A stretch of 64,000 nucleotides of DNA from Lentibacillus sp. CBA3610 (GCF_013373365.1 NZ_CP035925.1:868001-932000), one strand, 5' to 3'; counted from the first letter of the stretch, positions 30,923-38,991 are shown. Translations and numbers: made by a program. The notes: generated by a model from the sequence alone, not told the origin.

Positions 30923-31318
30923 TTATCCATATGGTGAACTGTTTTTCTCAATTATCTCCGCTAATTCCTCAAAGCTATATTTTTTATTGACCACATTGAC
31001 TGTAAAATCGGCTTGCAGTGTTTGGTTTTCCATATGAAATGCATAGCCGTTATAGGACAAGAACTGTATTAACGATAAAAAAGCCGTTCGCTTATTGGCA
31101 TTGTGAAAAGCATGGTTTTGAGCAATGGATTCAAATAACGCTGCAGCTTTTTGAAACACTGTTTGATAGGCATCAGCACCAAAGGCGGATTGTTGTGGAC
31201 GATGTACAGCAGAATCCAATAGCTCAGGTGATTTAATCCCAATTTGTTCACCAGGGCTGAATTTTTCAATGGTATACTGGTTAATCGCTGCGACTTCTGT
31301 ATATGTTAAATATCTCAT
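30923..31318 (-). CDS. doc: Doc-type toxin (Fic/Doc family)
   Basis: 131-residue Doc protein of a type II toxin-antitoxin module. The Fic motif HAFHNANKR is at residues 69-77 (consensus HxFx[ND]xNKR), with the usual N-terminal YLT.EVAAINQYTIEKF and a C-terminal EELAEIIEKNS. The family prototype phosphorylates EF-Tu and stops translation. Its ATG follows the stop codon of the upstream antitoxin gene with no gap, so translation is coupled. Absent from B. subtilis at this locus; it lies between the pyr operon and the tasA island. Confidence 0.9.
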   Translation of the reverse strand: MRYLTYTEVAAINQYTIEKFSPGEQIGIKSPELLDSAVHRPQQSAFGADAYQTVFQKAAALFESIAQNHAFHNANKRTAFLSLIQFLSYNGYAFHMENQTLQADFTVNVVNKKYSFEELAEIIEKNSSPYG

Positions 31319-31570
31319 TTATCTGTCGACCAGTTCCTGAATTGTTTTTTCATGTTTTTTGGTATTCCGTTCCAAAACCTCAAAGAAATCATCACTAACA
31401 CCTTCAGGAAGCTGTACCTGCTGGCTTTTCTTTAAGACAATTTCACCATCATGTGATTCCAATTGAATATTGTCTCCATAGGAAATCCCGGCTTCTTTCA
31501 TTAGTTCTTTGGGGAACGTAATACCATAACTATTTCCAACTTTAGTGACTTTCCTGTTTATTTTATCCAT
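31319..31570 (-). CDS. AbrB/MazE-type antitoxin partner of Doc
   Basis: 83-residue protein with an N-terminal AbrB/SpoVT swapped-hairpin DNA-binding domain (RKVTKVGNSYGITFPKELMKEAGISYGDNIQLE, abridged motif VGNSYGITFPKELMKEAG) and a C-terminal toxin-binding tail (LPEGVSDDFFEVLERN). The start at 31570 follows AAGGCGGTG; the frame is open further up to 31633 without support. It is expected to neutralise Doc and repress the operon through the palindromes at 31583-31610. Confidence 0.87.
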   Translation of the reverse strand: MDKINRKVTKVGNSYGITFPKELMKEAGISYGDNIQLESHDGEIVLKKSQQVQLPEGVSDDFFEVLERNTKKHEKTIQELVDR

Positions 31571-31582
31571 AAAGCACCGCCT

Positions 31583-31629
31583 TGTTATAAATGTTATAAC
31601 AATTATAACAGATTTACTGAAAAAAACAA
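31583..31629 (-). promoter_or_regulatory. Promoter and operator of the antitoxin-doc operon
   Basis: On the minus strand TTGTTT (31624-31629) and TATAAT (31602-31607) are 16 bp apart. The -10 lies inside an operator-like set: the palindrome TGTTATAACA (31592-31601), flanked by TGTTATAA (31583-31590) and the inverse TTATAACA (31603-31610). This fits autorepression by the AbrB-type antitoxin. Confidence 0.6.
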
Positions 31630-31870
31630 TCATATGTATTCGAAAAAAGGTTTAATGCCTTAGAAAATGATACCTTGATTTTCCCCAAAAAAATTATATT
31701 ATGCAATTTATGCGTTATATAGAACTATTCATTCTTAAAAAACATAGAATTGTACGAAATAATGAGTAAATAGGCGATAACGAGCGCAAATTGTTCTTAA
31801 TAACGTATTTTTGACCGAATTTGAAGTTTTGCAAAGATGTATTAATGGCTTATGCTCACAACAGTTAATT

Positions 31871-31956
31871 CTTAGTAACGAACAATTCAGGAAGAGTTTG
31901 GACATTACTCAAGGATGATACAGCCATACGATTCACCTTTGTTGTTCGTTATTAAG
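31871..31956. promoter_or_regulatory. Long-spaced inverted repeat upstream of the tasA locus
   Basis: CTTAGTAACGAACAA (31871-31885) and TTGTTCGTTATTAAG (31942-31956) are inverse copies with one mismatch, 56 bp apart. A related word TTGTTCTTAATAACG lies at 31791-31805; its GTTCTTA is close to the SinR operator consensus GTTCTYT. The rest of the gap 31634-32036 is AT-rich and without a gene. Candidate operator for a biofilm repressor; this is inference. Confidence 0.4.
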
Positions 31957-32036
31957 TACGAATGTTTCATACATATCGGTTTTGTCTCTCTCAGAAGAGT
32001 TCAAAATAAAAAATTCTATCTCAAGGAGGAAACAAA

Positions 32037-32645
32037 ATGAGTTTCAAAAAGAAGATTGGTCTTGGCGTTGCATCAGCAGTACTCGGCATTTCGTTAGTGG
32101 GAGGAGGGACATTTGCGTATTTTAACGATGTTGAAACTACGGAAAATACATTTGCATCGGGTACATTGGATTTAACAGTCGATCCAAGTACAATCATTGA
32201 TGTCGAGAACATTAAACCGGGAGATAAAATGAATCGTCACTTTGAACTCGTGAATGATGGCAGCCTTGATATCTCAGAAGTACTTCTGACAACTGATTAT
32301 TCTGTTAACGATGATAATGGTGATGCAGACTTCGGCGATCATATTCGAGTGAATTTCCTGAAGAATGCTGATAAAAACGGTTTGATCCAGGATCCCGAAA
32401 ATGTAATTACTTCCGCTTACTTATCTGATCTTAAAGGTGAAATGCCAGATGCTGTTAAAAATCAAATTGAAGCATGGTTCGGTTGGGGCGATGAAGACAG
32501 TGGTTTAAAATCCGGTGATACTGATGATTTGTACGTCCAATTTGAATTCGTGGATAATGGAGAAGATCAAAACGTATTCCAGGGTGATTCTTTAGAACTT
32601 GAGTGGTCATTTGATGCTAAGCAAACAGATGGCGAATTAAAATAA
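32037..32645 (+). CDS. TasA/CalY (camelysin)-family matrix fibre protein, copy 1
   Basis: 202-residue secreted protein. The signal region KKKIGLGVASAVLGISLVGGGTFAYFND is abridged here to its typical end GGGTFAYFND, a SipW-type cleavage context; ETT.NTFASGTLDL follows as in TasA and CalY. The family core NIKPGDKMNRHFELVNDGSL and the C-terminal NVFQGDSLELEWSF are shared with copies 2 and 3. TasA forms the protein fibres of Bacillus biofilms; CalY was also described as a metalloprotease. ATG follows CAAGGAGG at 7-8 nt. A terminator follows, so this gene may be made at a higher level than the genes downstream. Confidence 0.92.
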   Translation: MSFKKKIGLGVASAVLGISLVGGGTFAYFNDVETTENTFASGTLDLTVDPSTIIDVENIKPGDKMNRHFELVNDGSLDISEVLLTTDYSVNDDNGDADFGDHIRVNFLKNADKNGLIQDPENVITSAYLSDLKGEMPDAVKNQIEAWFGWGDEDSGLKSGDTDDLYVQFEFVDNGEDQNVFQGDSLELEWSFDAKQTDGELK

Positions 32646-32666
32646 CGGCATAATAGGGAAATAATA

Positions 32667-32697
32667 GGGAAGAGTTAAATTCTCTTCCCTTCGTTTT
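32667..32697 (+). terminator. Terminator between the two TasA-family genes
   Basis: Perfect 8-bp stem GGGAAGAG / CTCTTCCC with a 7-nt loop, followed by TTCGTTTT. It could give partial readthrough into the second copy. Confidence 0.75.
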
Positions 32698-32740
32698 AAA
32701 AATACCGACAAAGAATTTTGAAATGGAGGTAATTATTGTT

Positions 32741-33304
32741 ATGGGAATAAAAAAGAAATTAGGAATGGGTATTGCATCTGCCGTTTTAGGAATAAGTTTG
32801 ATTGGCGGAGGAACCTTTGCCTACTTTAATGATATCGAAACAACGAATAATACATTTGCGGCAGGAACTTTGGATTTAAACCTTAAAGGTGTCGATGATA
32901 AAGAAAACGTTGATTTAAACCTGGAAAACTTGAAACCGGGCGATTGGAAAGTTCATCAGGTGCGTCTATATAATGATGGTTCCCTTTCGTTTAAGGATGT
33001 AACATTAAATACGGAATACAAGGTTAAAGATGTACAAGGAGATAACAATGGGGAAGATTTTGCAGATCATATTGTAGTGAGCATAATGGATTTAGTATCA
33101 AAAGAAATATATGCGGAAAATGTTCCTTTAAGTGAACTTGATGAAATTGTGCTATCGGAAAATCAAGAACCAGGTGATAGAACACGATTCAGAATGGATT
33201 TTAAATTCCATGACAACGGAAAAGATCAGAACAAATTTCAGGGTGACACTTTGAATTTGGACATGACGTTTGAAGCAAGTCAACAAGACGGGGAACTGAG
33301 ATAA
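32741..33304 (+). CDS. TasA/CalY-family matrix fibre protein, copy 2
   Basis: 187 residues from the ATG at 32741, preceded by GGAGG; the in-frame ATG at 32723 precedes that site. N-terminus and signal region are nearly the same as copy 1 (LGMGIASAVLGISLIGGGTF, then AYFNDIETTNNTFAAGTLDL), followed by ENLKPGDWKVHQVRLYNDGSL and DGEDFADHIVVSIMD; the end is NKFQGDTLNLDMTFEASQQDGEL. The close match of signal regions with divergence in the mature part indicates a tandem duplication followed by functional divergence. A stable hairpin follows. Confidence 0.92.
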   Translation: MGIKKKLGMGIASAVLGISLIGGGTFAYFNDIETTNNTFAAGTLDLNLKGVDDKENVDLNLENLKPGDWKVHQVRLYNDGSLSFKDVTLNTEYKVKDVQGDNNGEDFADHIVVSIMDLVSKEIYAENVPLSELDEIVLSENQEPGDRTRFRMDFKFHDNGKDQNKFQGDTLNLDMTFEASQQDGELR

Positions 33305-33311
33305 AAAGTTT

Positions 33312-33335
33312 AGGAGGGGATATAACTCTCCTCCT
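33312..33335 (+). other. Hairpin after TasA copy 2
   Basis: AGGAGGGGA pairs with TCTCCTCCT (nine pairs, one G-U) around a 6-nt loop. There is no T run afterwards, so it is more likely an mRNA-stabilising or partial-termination hairpin than a full terminator. Confidence 0.5.
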
Positions 33336-33408
33336 TATGTACATTTATAAATATAGAACGGAAGTTTTGTATTTATAAATGTATATAAAAATGCTGGGAG
33401 GGATTACG

Positions 33409-34272
33409 TTGCGTATGAGCCGTCTGCGGAAATTCAAAAACAGAAAAAAGCTGATAGTGACAAGTAAATTACTGATCAGCTGTTATATTTTAATCTTTAC
33501 ATTCGGTTATATGACATCCGGAACTGGTGCTTATTTTAATTCTTCAAGTAATGATAAGCAGGTGATTCAGGCCGGCACATGGTGGGATGGAAGTGAACTT
33601 GTATTTCCGGGACCAGATATACAGAATGTTGAAGCATGCCCTCCTGAAGAAATAAAGGTGGATGTCAAAAATGAAGGATTCAGCATGATCAACGCCACTG
33701 AATATGTGATTTATTACGCTGAAAATGGAAATCCGAAGAATAATGGTGAAAAAATAGCGGATGGAACGATTGAACCAATTGAAAAAGGGGAAACTGTCTC
33801 CCTCACATTTGAAGCGGAACAAACCGGAAGTTATATATTTAAAGCTTCGCAGCATCCCGATTACAGCGGAAATCATCAAAATCCGTGGAGCGAAAAAGTC
33901 GTGGTGACGTGCATCGACGATAACCAAACAAATGAACAAGAAATCGAAAAACAGCAGTCAAAGTCAAATGAAGCACAACAGGAACAAGATGAAACAAGTG
34001 GAGATGCTGAGGAAAAATCTGAAAATACGGAAGATAAAAATGAGCAAAACGAAAAAGCCGGTAACAAAGGTAATCAGGAAGAAGATAGTGACAATCAGGA
34101 AGAAGGAACAGATGATACTAATAAACAAGAAGGCATAGAAAAAAGCAATTCCAAAGAAAACAATAAGGGTAACGCAGACAACAGGAAGACAAATGACAAA
34201 ACTGATGAGGTAAACGGTGCAGCAAAAAAGAAAGACAGCAGGGAGGATGAAGCTGATGACGAAAATCAATAG
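33409..34272 (+). CDS. tapA: TapA-like fibre anchoring/assembly protein
   Basis: Secreted accessory protein of TasA fibres. TTG at 33409 lies 6 nt after GGGAGGG, giving 287 residues; ATG 33415 is an alternative. A membrane/signal segment (residues 17-40: TSKLLISCYILIFTFGYMTS) precedes GTGAYFN. The folded part holds a cysteine pair (ACPPEEIK...VVVTC) and WWDGSELVFPG, and matches the TapA plan of beta domain plus low-complexity tail. The last 120 residues are a disordered E/K/N/D/Q-rich tail. The order tasA-tasA-tapA-sipW differs from tapA-sipW-tasA in B. subtilis. The 3' end overlaps sipW. Confidence 0.78.
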   Translation: MRMSRLRKFKNRKKLIVTSKLLISCYILIFTFGYMTSGTGAYFNSSSNDKQVIQAGTWWDGSELVFPGPDIQNVEACPPEEIKVDVKNEGFSMINATEYVIYYAENGNPKNNGEKIADGTIEPIEKGETVSLTFEAEQTGSYIFKASQHPDYSGNHQNPWSEKVVVTCIDDNQTNEQEIEKQQSKSNEAQQEQDETSGDAEEKSENTEDKNEQNEKAGNKGNQEEDSDNQEEGTDDTNKQEGIEKSNSKENNKGNADNRKTNDKTDEVNGAAKKKDSREDEADDENQ

Positions 34273-34855
34273 GAAAAAATTATTAAAATGGCTGAATAAC
34301 TTGGCAACCACCATATTGTTTGCTGTTTTAATCGGAATGCTTTTCATTGTTGTATCTGCCAAAGCATCCGGGGGTAAACCTGAAATATTCGGCTATCAAC
34401 TAAAAACAGTCCTCTCTGGATCGATGGAGCCTAATATACAGACAGGATCGATTATCGCTGTAAAACCCGGTGGTGATATGACACGCTTTCAGAATGGTGA
34501 TGTCATAACGTATATGGAAGAAGCGGAAAAGCTGGTTACCCACCGTGTTGTTGACGTTATGAACAACGGGGAACATGTTATGTACCAGACGAAAGGGGAT
34601 AATAATGATGCCCCTGATTCCAACCCGGTTCTTTCCGAAAATGTGGTAGCGGAATATACCGGTTTCACGATCCCGTACCTCGGTTATTTGGTCAATCTTT
34701 CCCAGTCACAGAATGGCGCATTTTTACTTCTGGTGCCAGGACTGCTGCTTCTGGGTTATTCCGGGTTTATCATTTGGAGAGCATTGAAGGAAATCGATCC
34801 GGACAAAATGGAAAAACAGCAACAGAACGGAGAAAACGGAAGCCTGTCATCTTAA
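34256..34855 (+). CDS. sipW: SipW, ER-type signal peptidase I
   Basis: Signal peptidase dedicated to TasA/CalY and TapA proteins. ATG at 34256 lies 9 nt after GGAGG; the frame is open from 34217. 199 residues: membrane segment about 17-34, catalytic Ser56 in VLSGSMEPNIQ, and His96 in LVTHRVV, the Ser/His pair of ER-type enzymes (bacterial P-type enzymes use Ser/Lys); TKGDNNDAPD is also conserved. A second membrane segment is near residues 168-190. It overlaps tapA and precedes a third TasA-like gene. Confidence 0.93.
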   Translation: MTKINRKKLLKWLNNLATTILFAVLIGMLFIVVSAKASGGKPEIFGYQLKTVLSGSMEPNIQTGSIIAVKPGGDMTRFQNGDVITYMEEAEKLVTHRVVDVMNNGEHVMYQTKGDNNDAPDSNPVLSENVVAEYTGFTIPYLGYLVNLSQSQNGAFLLLVPGLLLLGYSGFIIWRALKEIDPDKMEKQQQNGENGSLSS

Positions 34856-34888
34856 ATAACGGCCTTGAACGGATGGAGGGGGAATAGG

Positions 34889-35566
34889 ATGAAAAGAATG
34901 GTCTGTTTCATATGTTTGCTGGCCGTTTTCAGTCCGGTATTTTTATCGGAAGGAAGCCAATCGGCAGCAGCTCAATCAAATGCTGTAATCGATATCAATG
35001 TAAAGCCTGAAGACTATCTGTTTGACCTTACCAATATGAAACCGGGTGACTGGGCGCCCAGGACGATTAAAGTACAAAATAATGGAACAAATGCATTCGA
35101 GTACGTTACAACTTTTAAAAATAATGGTGGTTCGGAAAAGTTATTTCGTGAACTGTTGCTGGAGGTAACCGATTCTGACAATGCATTATATACCGGGAAA
35201 CTAACGAATTTTAACGGCCTTTCCCCAAGGTATCTATCAGCATCAAGTGAGGAGGAATTAACGTTTACCATAAGATTCCCGGAACATTTGGGAAATGAAT
35301 TTCAAGGACTTGAAACCAACATCCTATTAACCTTTCAAGCAGCAGGCAATACTGATACTGATCAGGCTTTCAGTGGCGGAACTGTAGGTGGTGGCTCGCC
35401 ATTACCGGATACGGCGACGGATAAGTTTACTTATCTGCTAATAGGAATCGCACTTATGACAGTCGGTGGAATAATTTATTTTCTTTATCGTATCAGACAA
35501 AATTATCAAAAGAATCTAGGAGTCTTGGACATAACTAAATCAATCAGTTCTAAAGATGAACGTTAA
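34889..35566 (+). CDS. TasA-domain protein with LPDTA sorting-like motif and C-terminal membrane anchor
   Basis: 225 residues. A signal peptide (residues 1-28, VCFICLLAVFSPVFL) precedes a domain that matches TasA copies 1 and 2 by eye: LTNMKPGDWAPRTIKVQNNG and NEFQGLETNILLTFQA. The C-terminus has a Gly/Ser linker, LPDTA at 172-176, a membrane segment at 181-200 and a basic RIRQNYQK. LPxTA resembles substrates of class D sortases. However, the tail after the membrane segment is about 25 residues, long for a sortase substrate, so it may simply be membrane-anchored. Its place after sipW suggests a cell-surface anchor or nucleator for the fibres. ATG 34889 follows GGAGGGGG. Confidence 0.85.
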   Translation: MKRMVCFICLLAVFSPVFLSEGSQSAAAQSNAVIDINVKPEDYLFDLTNMKPGDWAPRTIKVQNNGTNAFEYVTTFKNNGGSEKLFRELLLEVTDSDNALYTGKLTNFNGLSPRYLSASSEEELTFTIRFPEHLGNEFQGLETNILLTFQAAGNTDTDQAFSGGTVGGGSPLPDTATDKFTYLLIGIALMTVGGIIYFLYRIRQNYQKNLGVLDITKSISSKDER

Positions 35567-35576
35567 ACGACTTTAG

Positions 35577-35697
35577 CGGAGGAAATATACGGAGACTCCT
35601 GGGGGAGCAGAGGCCTAGATGAGACCCCGGAGTGCGTTAGCACGAGGAGGCTCATCAGCCGCCCCCGGAAAGCGGAGTATATTTCCGGAGCGGGTTA
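35577..35697. repeat. Single-unit intergenic repeat after the tasA locus
   Basis: GGAAATATAC (35581-35590) and GTATATTTCC (35677-35686) bound a hairpin unit holding GGAGACTCCTGGGGGAGCAG, GATGAGACCCCGGAG, GGAGGCTCATCAGCCGCCCC and GAAAGCGG. It is close to unit 2 of the 19.4-kb copy. The rest of the gap up to lysR (35698-35887) is AT-rich and shows no gene. Confidence 0.8.
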
Positions 35698-35887
35698 TAT
35701 ACACGACCTTAAGTTCGGATTTTCTGTAATAAAAATACTTTTGTCCAAGGCTCCTAGCTGATCTTGATATTTAATTGTCAGGTTAGCTTTATTTTTGTTT
35801 AAACCTTAAACATCCATAGCAATAAGCATAATTTTACGTTATAATAAAAAGAAATAATAATAACTTATCGAACGAGGGTATTTTACT

Positions 35888-36748
35888 ATGAAAATAGATG
35901 ACTATGAATTGCTTTTAAAACTGAAGGAAATCGGTACTATCCGCGGTACGGCAAAGGCTATATTGATTTCCCAGCCAGCTGTAACGCAGCGTCTGAAATA
36001 TATTGAAGATTATTTTGGTGAGGCGATCTTTATTCGCACCTCAAAAAGCCTTGTGCTCACACCTGCTGGTGAATTGATTCTGGATCATGCTAAAAAGGTT
36101 ATACAGGAAGAAAAGGCAATTAAGAATGCACTCGCCCAGTCAAGCGGTGAGGTCCAAGGCTCATTGTCAATCGCATGTTCATCCTTAGTCAGTCAGCGCT
36201 TTTTGCCATCAATTCTAGGAGATTATACAAATGAATTTCCAAAAGTTGCGATTGACTTGGTAACCGGAATCAGTGAAGACATCAAACGGGAACATAAAAA
36301 CTATCATGTGTGCATTATTCGCGGCGAAAAGTTAAAAGAAACGGTAAGCGAATTGTTATTTGAAGATCCGTTATATATGTTTGATACTGAGCCATTTCCA
36401 ACCGATGAACTGAAGGAGCGGCCGCTGATTTCATTCAAGAGTGATGACAGTATGCATGAGCTTGTTGACAATTGGCTTTACCATCATCAGAAAGAGATCC
36501 AGCCAATTAAAATGCTTCATGTTGATCAGATTGAAACGTGTAAGCAATTTATGCAGCAAGGGCTGGGTATGGCTGTGCTTCCGAAAAGTGTTTCTGAGGG
36601 CATGATGGAAGATTACCCGCATATTCCGCTCCAGCTTGACGGCAATTCTGTCACCCGTGATACGTGGGTCTGTTATCAGGAAGGTGTACGGAATTTGCCG
36701 CAAGTTGACCAATTTTTATCGGCAGTGTTGGACCAAAAATTCCTTTAA
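35888..36748 (+). CDS. LysR-family transcriptional regulator
   Basis: 286 residues. The N-terminal winged helix-turn-helix (residues 1-60: LLLKLKEIGTIRGTAKAILISQPAVTQRL, abridged core ISQPAVTQRLKYIE) is followed by a linker helix and a periplasmic-binding-like effector domain (about 90-286; GSLSIACSSLVSQRFLPSIL at its start). The effector is unknown. It lies 64 bp upstream of and in the same direction as the Ohr gene. Ohr genes are usually controlled by the MarR-type OhrR, so a regulatory link is only possible, not shown. Confidence 0.88.
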   Translation: MKIDDYELLLKLKEIGTIRGTAKAILISQPAVTQRLKYIEDYFGEAIFIRTSKSLVLTPAGELILDHAKKVIQEEKAIKNALAQSSGEVQGSLSIACSSLVSQRFLPSILGDYTNEFPKVAIDLVTGISEDIKREHKNYHVCIIRGEKLKETVSELLFEDPLYMFDTEPFPTDELKERPLISFKSDDSMHELVDNWLYHHQKEIQPIKMLHVDQIETCKQFMQQGLGMAVLPKSVSEGMMEDYPHIPLQLDGNSVTRDTWVCYQEGVRNLPQVDQFLSAVLDQKFL

Positions 36749-36812
36749 GTGTTTAAAACCTGTACAAATAAGGAAAATACCTTATAAGAGATACTTAAAG
36801 GAGTGATAAGAC

Positions 36813-37244
36813 ATGAGTGACGTTATTTTCACATCAAAAGCGACAGCAAAAAACGGACGTGACGGACACGTGAGATCATCTGACGGGATAATCGATTTTG
36901 ATTTGGTTAACCCTTCAGACAATAAAGATGCGAAGGGTACCAATCCTGAACAACTGTTCGCGGCAGCATATTCAGGATGTTTTGACAGTGCCATTCATCT
37001 TGTGGCATCAAAACAAAATAAAAAGGTTGATTCGGAAACGACTGCGGAAGTCAGTTTTATGAAAGACCCGGAAGATGACGGCTTTAAGATAGCGGTCACC
37101 CTGAATATAGAGATTGAAGGAGTTAACCCGGAAGAAGCAGAGGAACTGGCTCAGGATGCACATCAAGCTTGCCCATATTCGAAGGCAACACGCGGGAATA
37201 TCGATGTAACGTTAAATCCTAAGGCAGTCGAAAAACCCAGCTAA
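36813..37244 (+). CDS. Organic hydroperoxide resistance protein (Ohr, OsmC family)
   Basis: 143-residue thiol peroxidase that reduces organic hydroperoxides. The two catalytic cysteines are in YSGCFDSAI and HQACPYSKATRGN, and the catalytic arginine region GRDGHVRSSDG is near the N-terminus; LVNPSDNKDAKGTNPEQLFA is typical of Ohr. Start ATG 36813 follows AAAGGAGTG. It ends ahead of a bidirectional terminator shared with rqcH. Confidence 0.93.
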   Translation: MSDVIFTSKATAKNGRDGHVRSSDGIIDFDLVNPSDNKDAKGTNPEQLFAAAYSGCFDSAIHLVASKQNKKVDSETTAEVSFMKDPEDDGFKIAVTLNIEIEGVNPEEAEELAQDAHQACPYSKATRGNIDVTLNPKAVEKPS

Positions 37245-37257
37245 GGCAATAGGATAT

Positions 37258-37296
37258 AAAAAAGACGGATGATCTATCAAAAGGTCATCCGTCTTT
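37258..37296. terminator. Bidirectional terminator between ohr and rqcH
   Basis: AAAAAAGACGGATGA pairs with TCATCCGTCTTTT, with T runs on both strands. The rqcH stop codon lies inside the right arm. Confidence 0.85.
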
Positions 37297-38991
37297 TAAT
37301 TTTTCAGCTAACGCCTTCTCAGGCGTCACGAACAATGTTTTCTGGTTGTCGTAGGTGACAAACCCCGGTTTTGCACCATTTGGTTTTTTTACATGTCTTA
37401 TTTTTGTGTAATCAACAGGTACAGATGATGATTGGTGTGATCGACTGAAATAGGCTGCCAGTCGGGCTGCTTCCAACAATGTCTCCTCACTTGGATCTTT
37501 GGAGCGGACAATGACGTGAGAGCCCGGTATATCTTTCGTATGAAGCCAGACGTCATCGCGATTAGCCAATTTCATCGTGACGTATTCGTTTTGCTTATTA
37601 TTTTTGCCGACTAGAATAACCGTGCCATCTGAAGATATAAATTTTTCCGGACTTGGCTTGGCTGGTTTCTTTTTATGTTTGCCTTGCTTTTGTTTCTTTA
37701 AGTAGCCTTCTTCCCGCAGTTCATCCCGGATTTCTTCTATATCTGCTTCACGTGCTGTATCGATTTGCTGCAGCAGTTGTTCGAAATACGTAATTTCGTT
37801 ATTGGCTTTGGTTATTTCAGTTTGGACTTTTTCCTTTGATGTCTTTAGTTTCTGGTACGTTTTAAAGAAACTTTGTGCGTTCTCGCTTGGCGTCTTATTC
37901 GGATTCAGTTCAATGGTGATTTCGTTCTGTTCGGGATCATAATAATCGATGACTGTTGCTGTGTCATCCCCATGCTTGACCAGATGCATATTAGCTGTCA
38001 ACAGCTCACCCAGCCGTTGATATGTTACCGCATTATCCGCTTTTTGAAGTGTTTTTTCGTGTTTCTTCAGTTTTCGTGTGTTTTTGTCTTTTTCATTTTT
38101 AATAAATTGGTATAAATCTTTTGCTTGCTGCTTCACCCGGTCACGTTCAGCTTTACCCGAATAAAAGGCATCCAGCATGGCATTTGTATCAGTGAACGTT
38201 TCCGGTTCACCGTTTGTGTGCGTAACCCCCAGGACATGAAAGTCTTCTTTTCCATTCTGGTAAATGGCAGGTGTGTAGTGGTGTTCTTTAATAAGTTTTT
38301 GTAAGTCTGCAAATTTTTCCTGATACGTTTCGATTGCTCCCAGCTTAGCCTGATGGACGATTTCTTTGGCAATAAAAGGTGAGAAACCAACCAACGTACC
38401 GACGATTTGCATGGCCAATTTCCCGGTATTGAAGTCCAATTTACGTATCAGCGTTTCACTATCAATTTCCAGAGGGTCCAGTTTGTTCTGGCTCGGCGGA
38501 AGTATATATTGGTGACCCGGCAAAATGGTCCGGTGCCGATTTTGTGAAATCGAAACATGTTTCAGGCTATCCAGAATATGCCCCTTCTCGCCATCAACCA
38601 GCATCACATTACTATGCTTGCCCATAAGTTCGATAACCAGCTTTCTAGTTGCCACGTCCCCGATTTCATTGCGCGATTGAACCGAAAACGTCACAATCCT
38701 TTCCATACCATATTGCTCAATCGAATCAATGACCGCACCTGATAAATATTTCCTTAACAGCATGCAAAACATGGGTGGCTCTTTCGGGTTTTTATAGGTG
38801 TTTTCGGTTAAATGCATACGAGCATATACAGGGTGTATGGATAACAGAAGTGAATGATTCTGCCCTTGGCTGCGTATCGTGAAAACCAGTTCTGTTTCTG
38901 TAGGCTGATATATTTTTGTGATTTTTCCGGGTATCATTTTTTCATTTAGCTCGTGTGTAACAGCTCGGGTAACAATTCCATCGAATGGCAT
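37285..38991 (-). CDS. rqcH: RqcH, NFACT-family ribosome quality-control protein
   Basis: Binds obstructed 50S subunits and directs addition of C-terminal alanine tails. 568 residues from the ATG at 38991 (MPFDGIVTRAVTHELNEK), preceded by AGGAG; the frame extends 17 codons further without support. An NFACT-N domain (residues 1-200, GKITKIYQPTETELVFTIR, RNEIGDVATRKLVIELMGKHSN), an HhH region, a long coiled coil (about 270-430) and the NFACT-R domain (RDDVWLHTKDIPGSHVIVRS) are visible in order. It is convergent with ohr and divergent from the Ca-ATPase gene, as with yloA/yloB in B. subtilis. Confidence 0.94.
   Translation of the reverse strand: MPFDGIVTRAVTHELNEKMIPGKITKIYQPTETELVFTIRSQGQNHSLLLSIHPVYARMHLTENTYKNPKEPPMFCMLLRKYLSGAVIDSIEQYGMERIVTFSVQSRNEIGDVATRKLVIELMGKHSNVMLVDGEKGHILDSLKHVSISQNRHRTILPGHQYILPPSQNKLDPLEIDSETLIRKLDFNTGKLAMQIVGTLVGFSPFIAKEIVHQAKLGAIETYQEKFADLQKLIKEHHYTPAIYQNGKEDFHVLGVTHTNGEPETFTDTNAMLDAFYSGKAERDRVKQQAKDLYQFIKNEKDKNTRKLKKHEKTLQKADNAVTYQRLGELLTANMHLVKHGDDTATVIDYYDPEQNEITIELNPNKTPSENAQSFFKTYQKLKTSKEKVQTEITKANNEITYFEQLLQQIDTAREADIEEIRDELREEGYLKKQKQGKHKKKPAKPSPEKFISSDGTVILVGKNNKQNEYVTMKLANRDDVWLHTKDIPGSHVIVRSKDPSEETLLEAARLAAYFSRSHQSSSVPVDYTKIRHVKKPNGAKPGFVTYDNQKTLFVTPEKALAEKLKDG

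Noticed and set aside
30923..37244. Prophage or integrative element origin of the accessory island
   Set aside because: No integrase, tRNA-derived attachment repeat or phage structural gene is visible.
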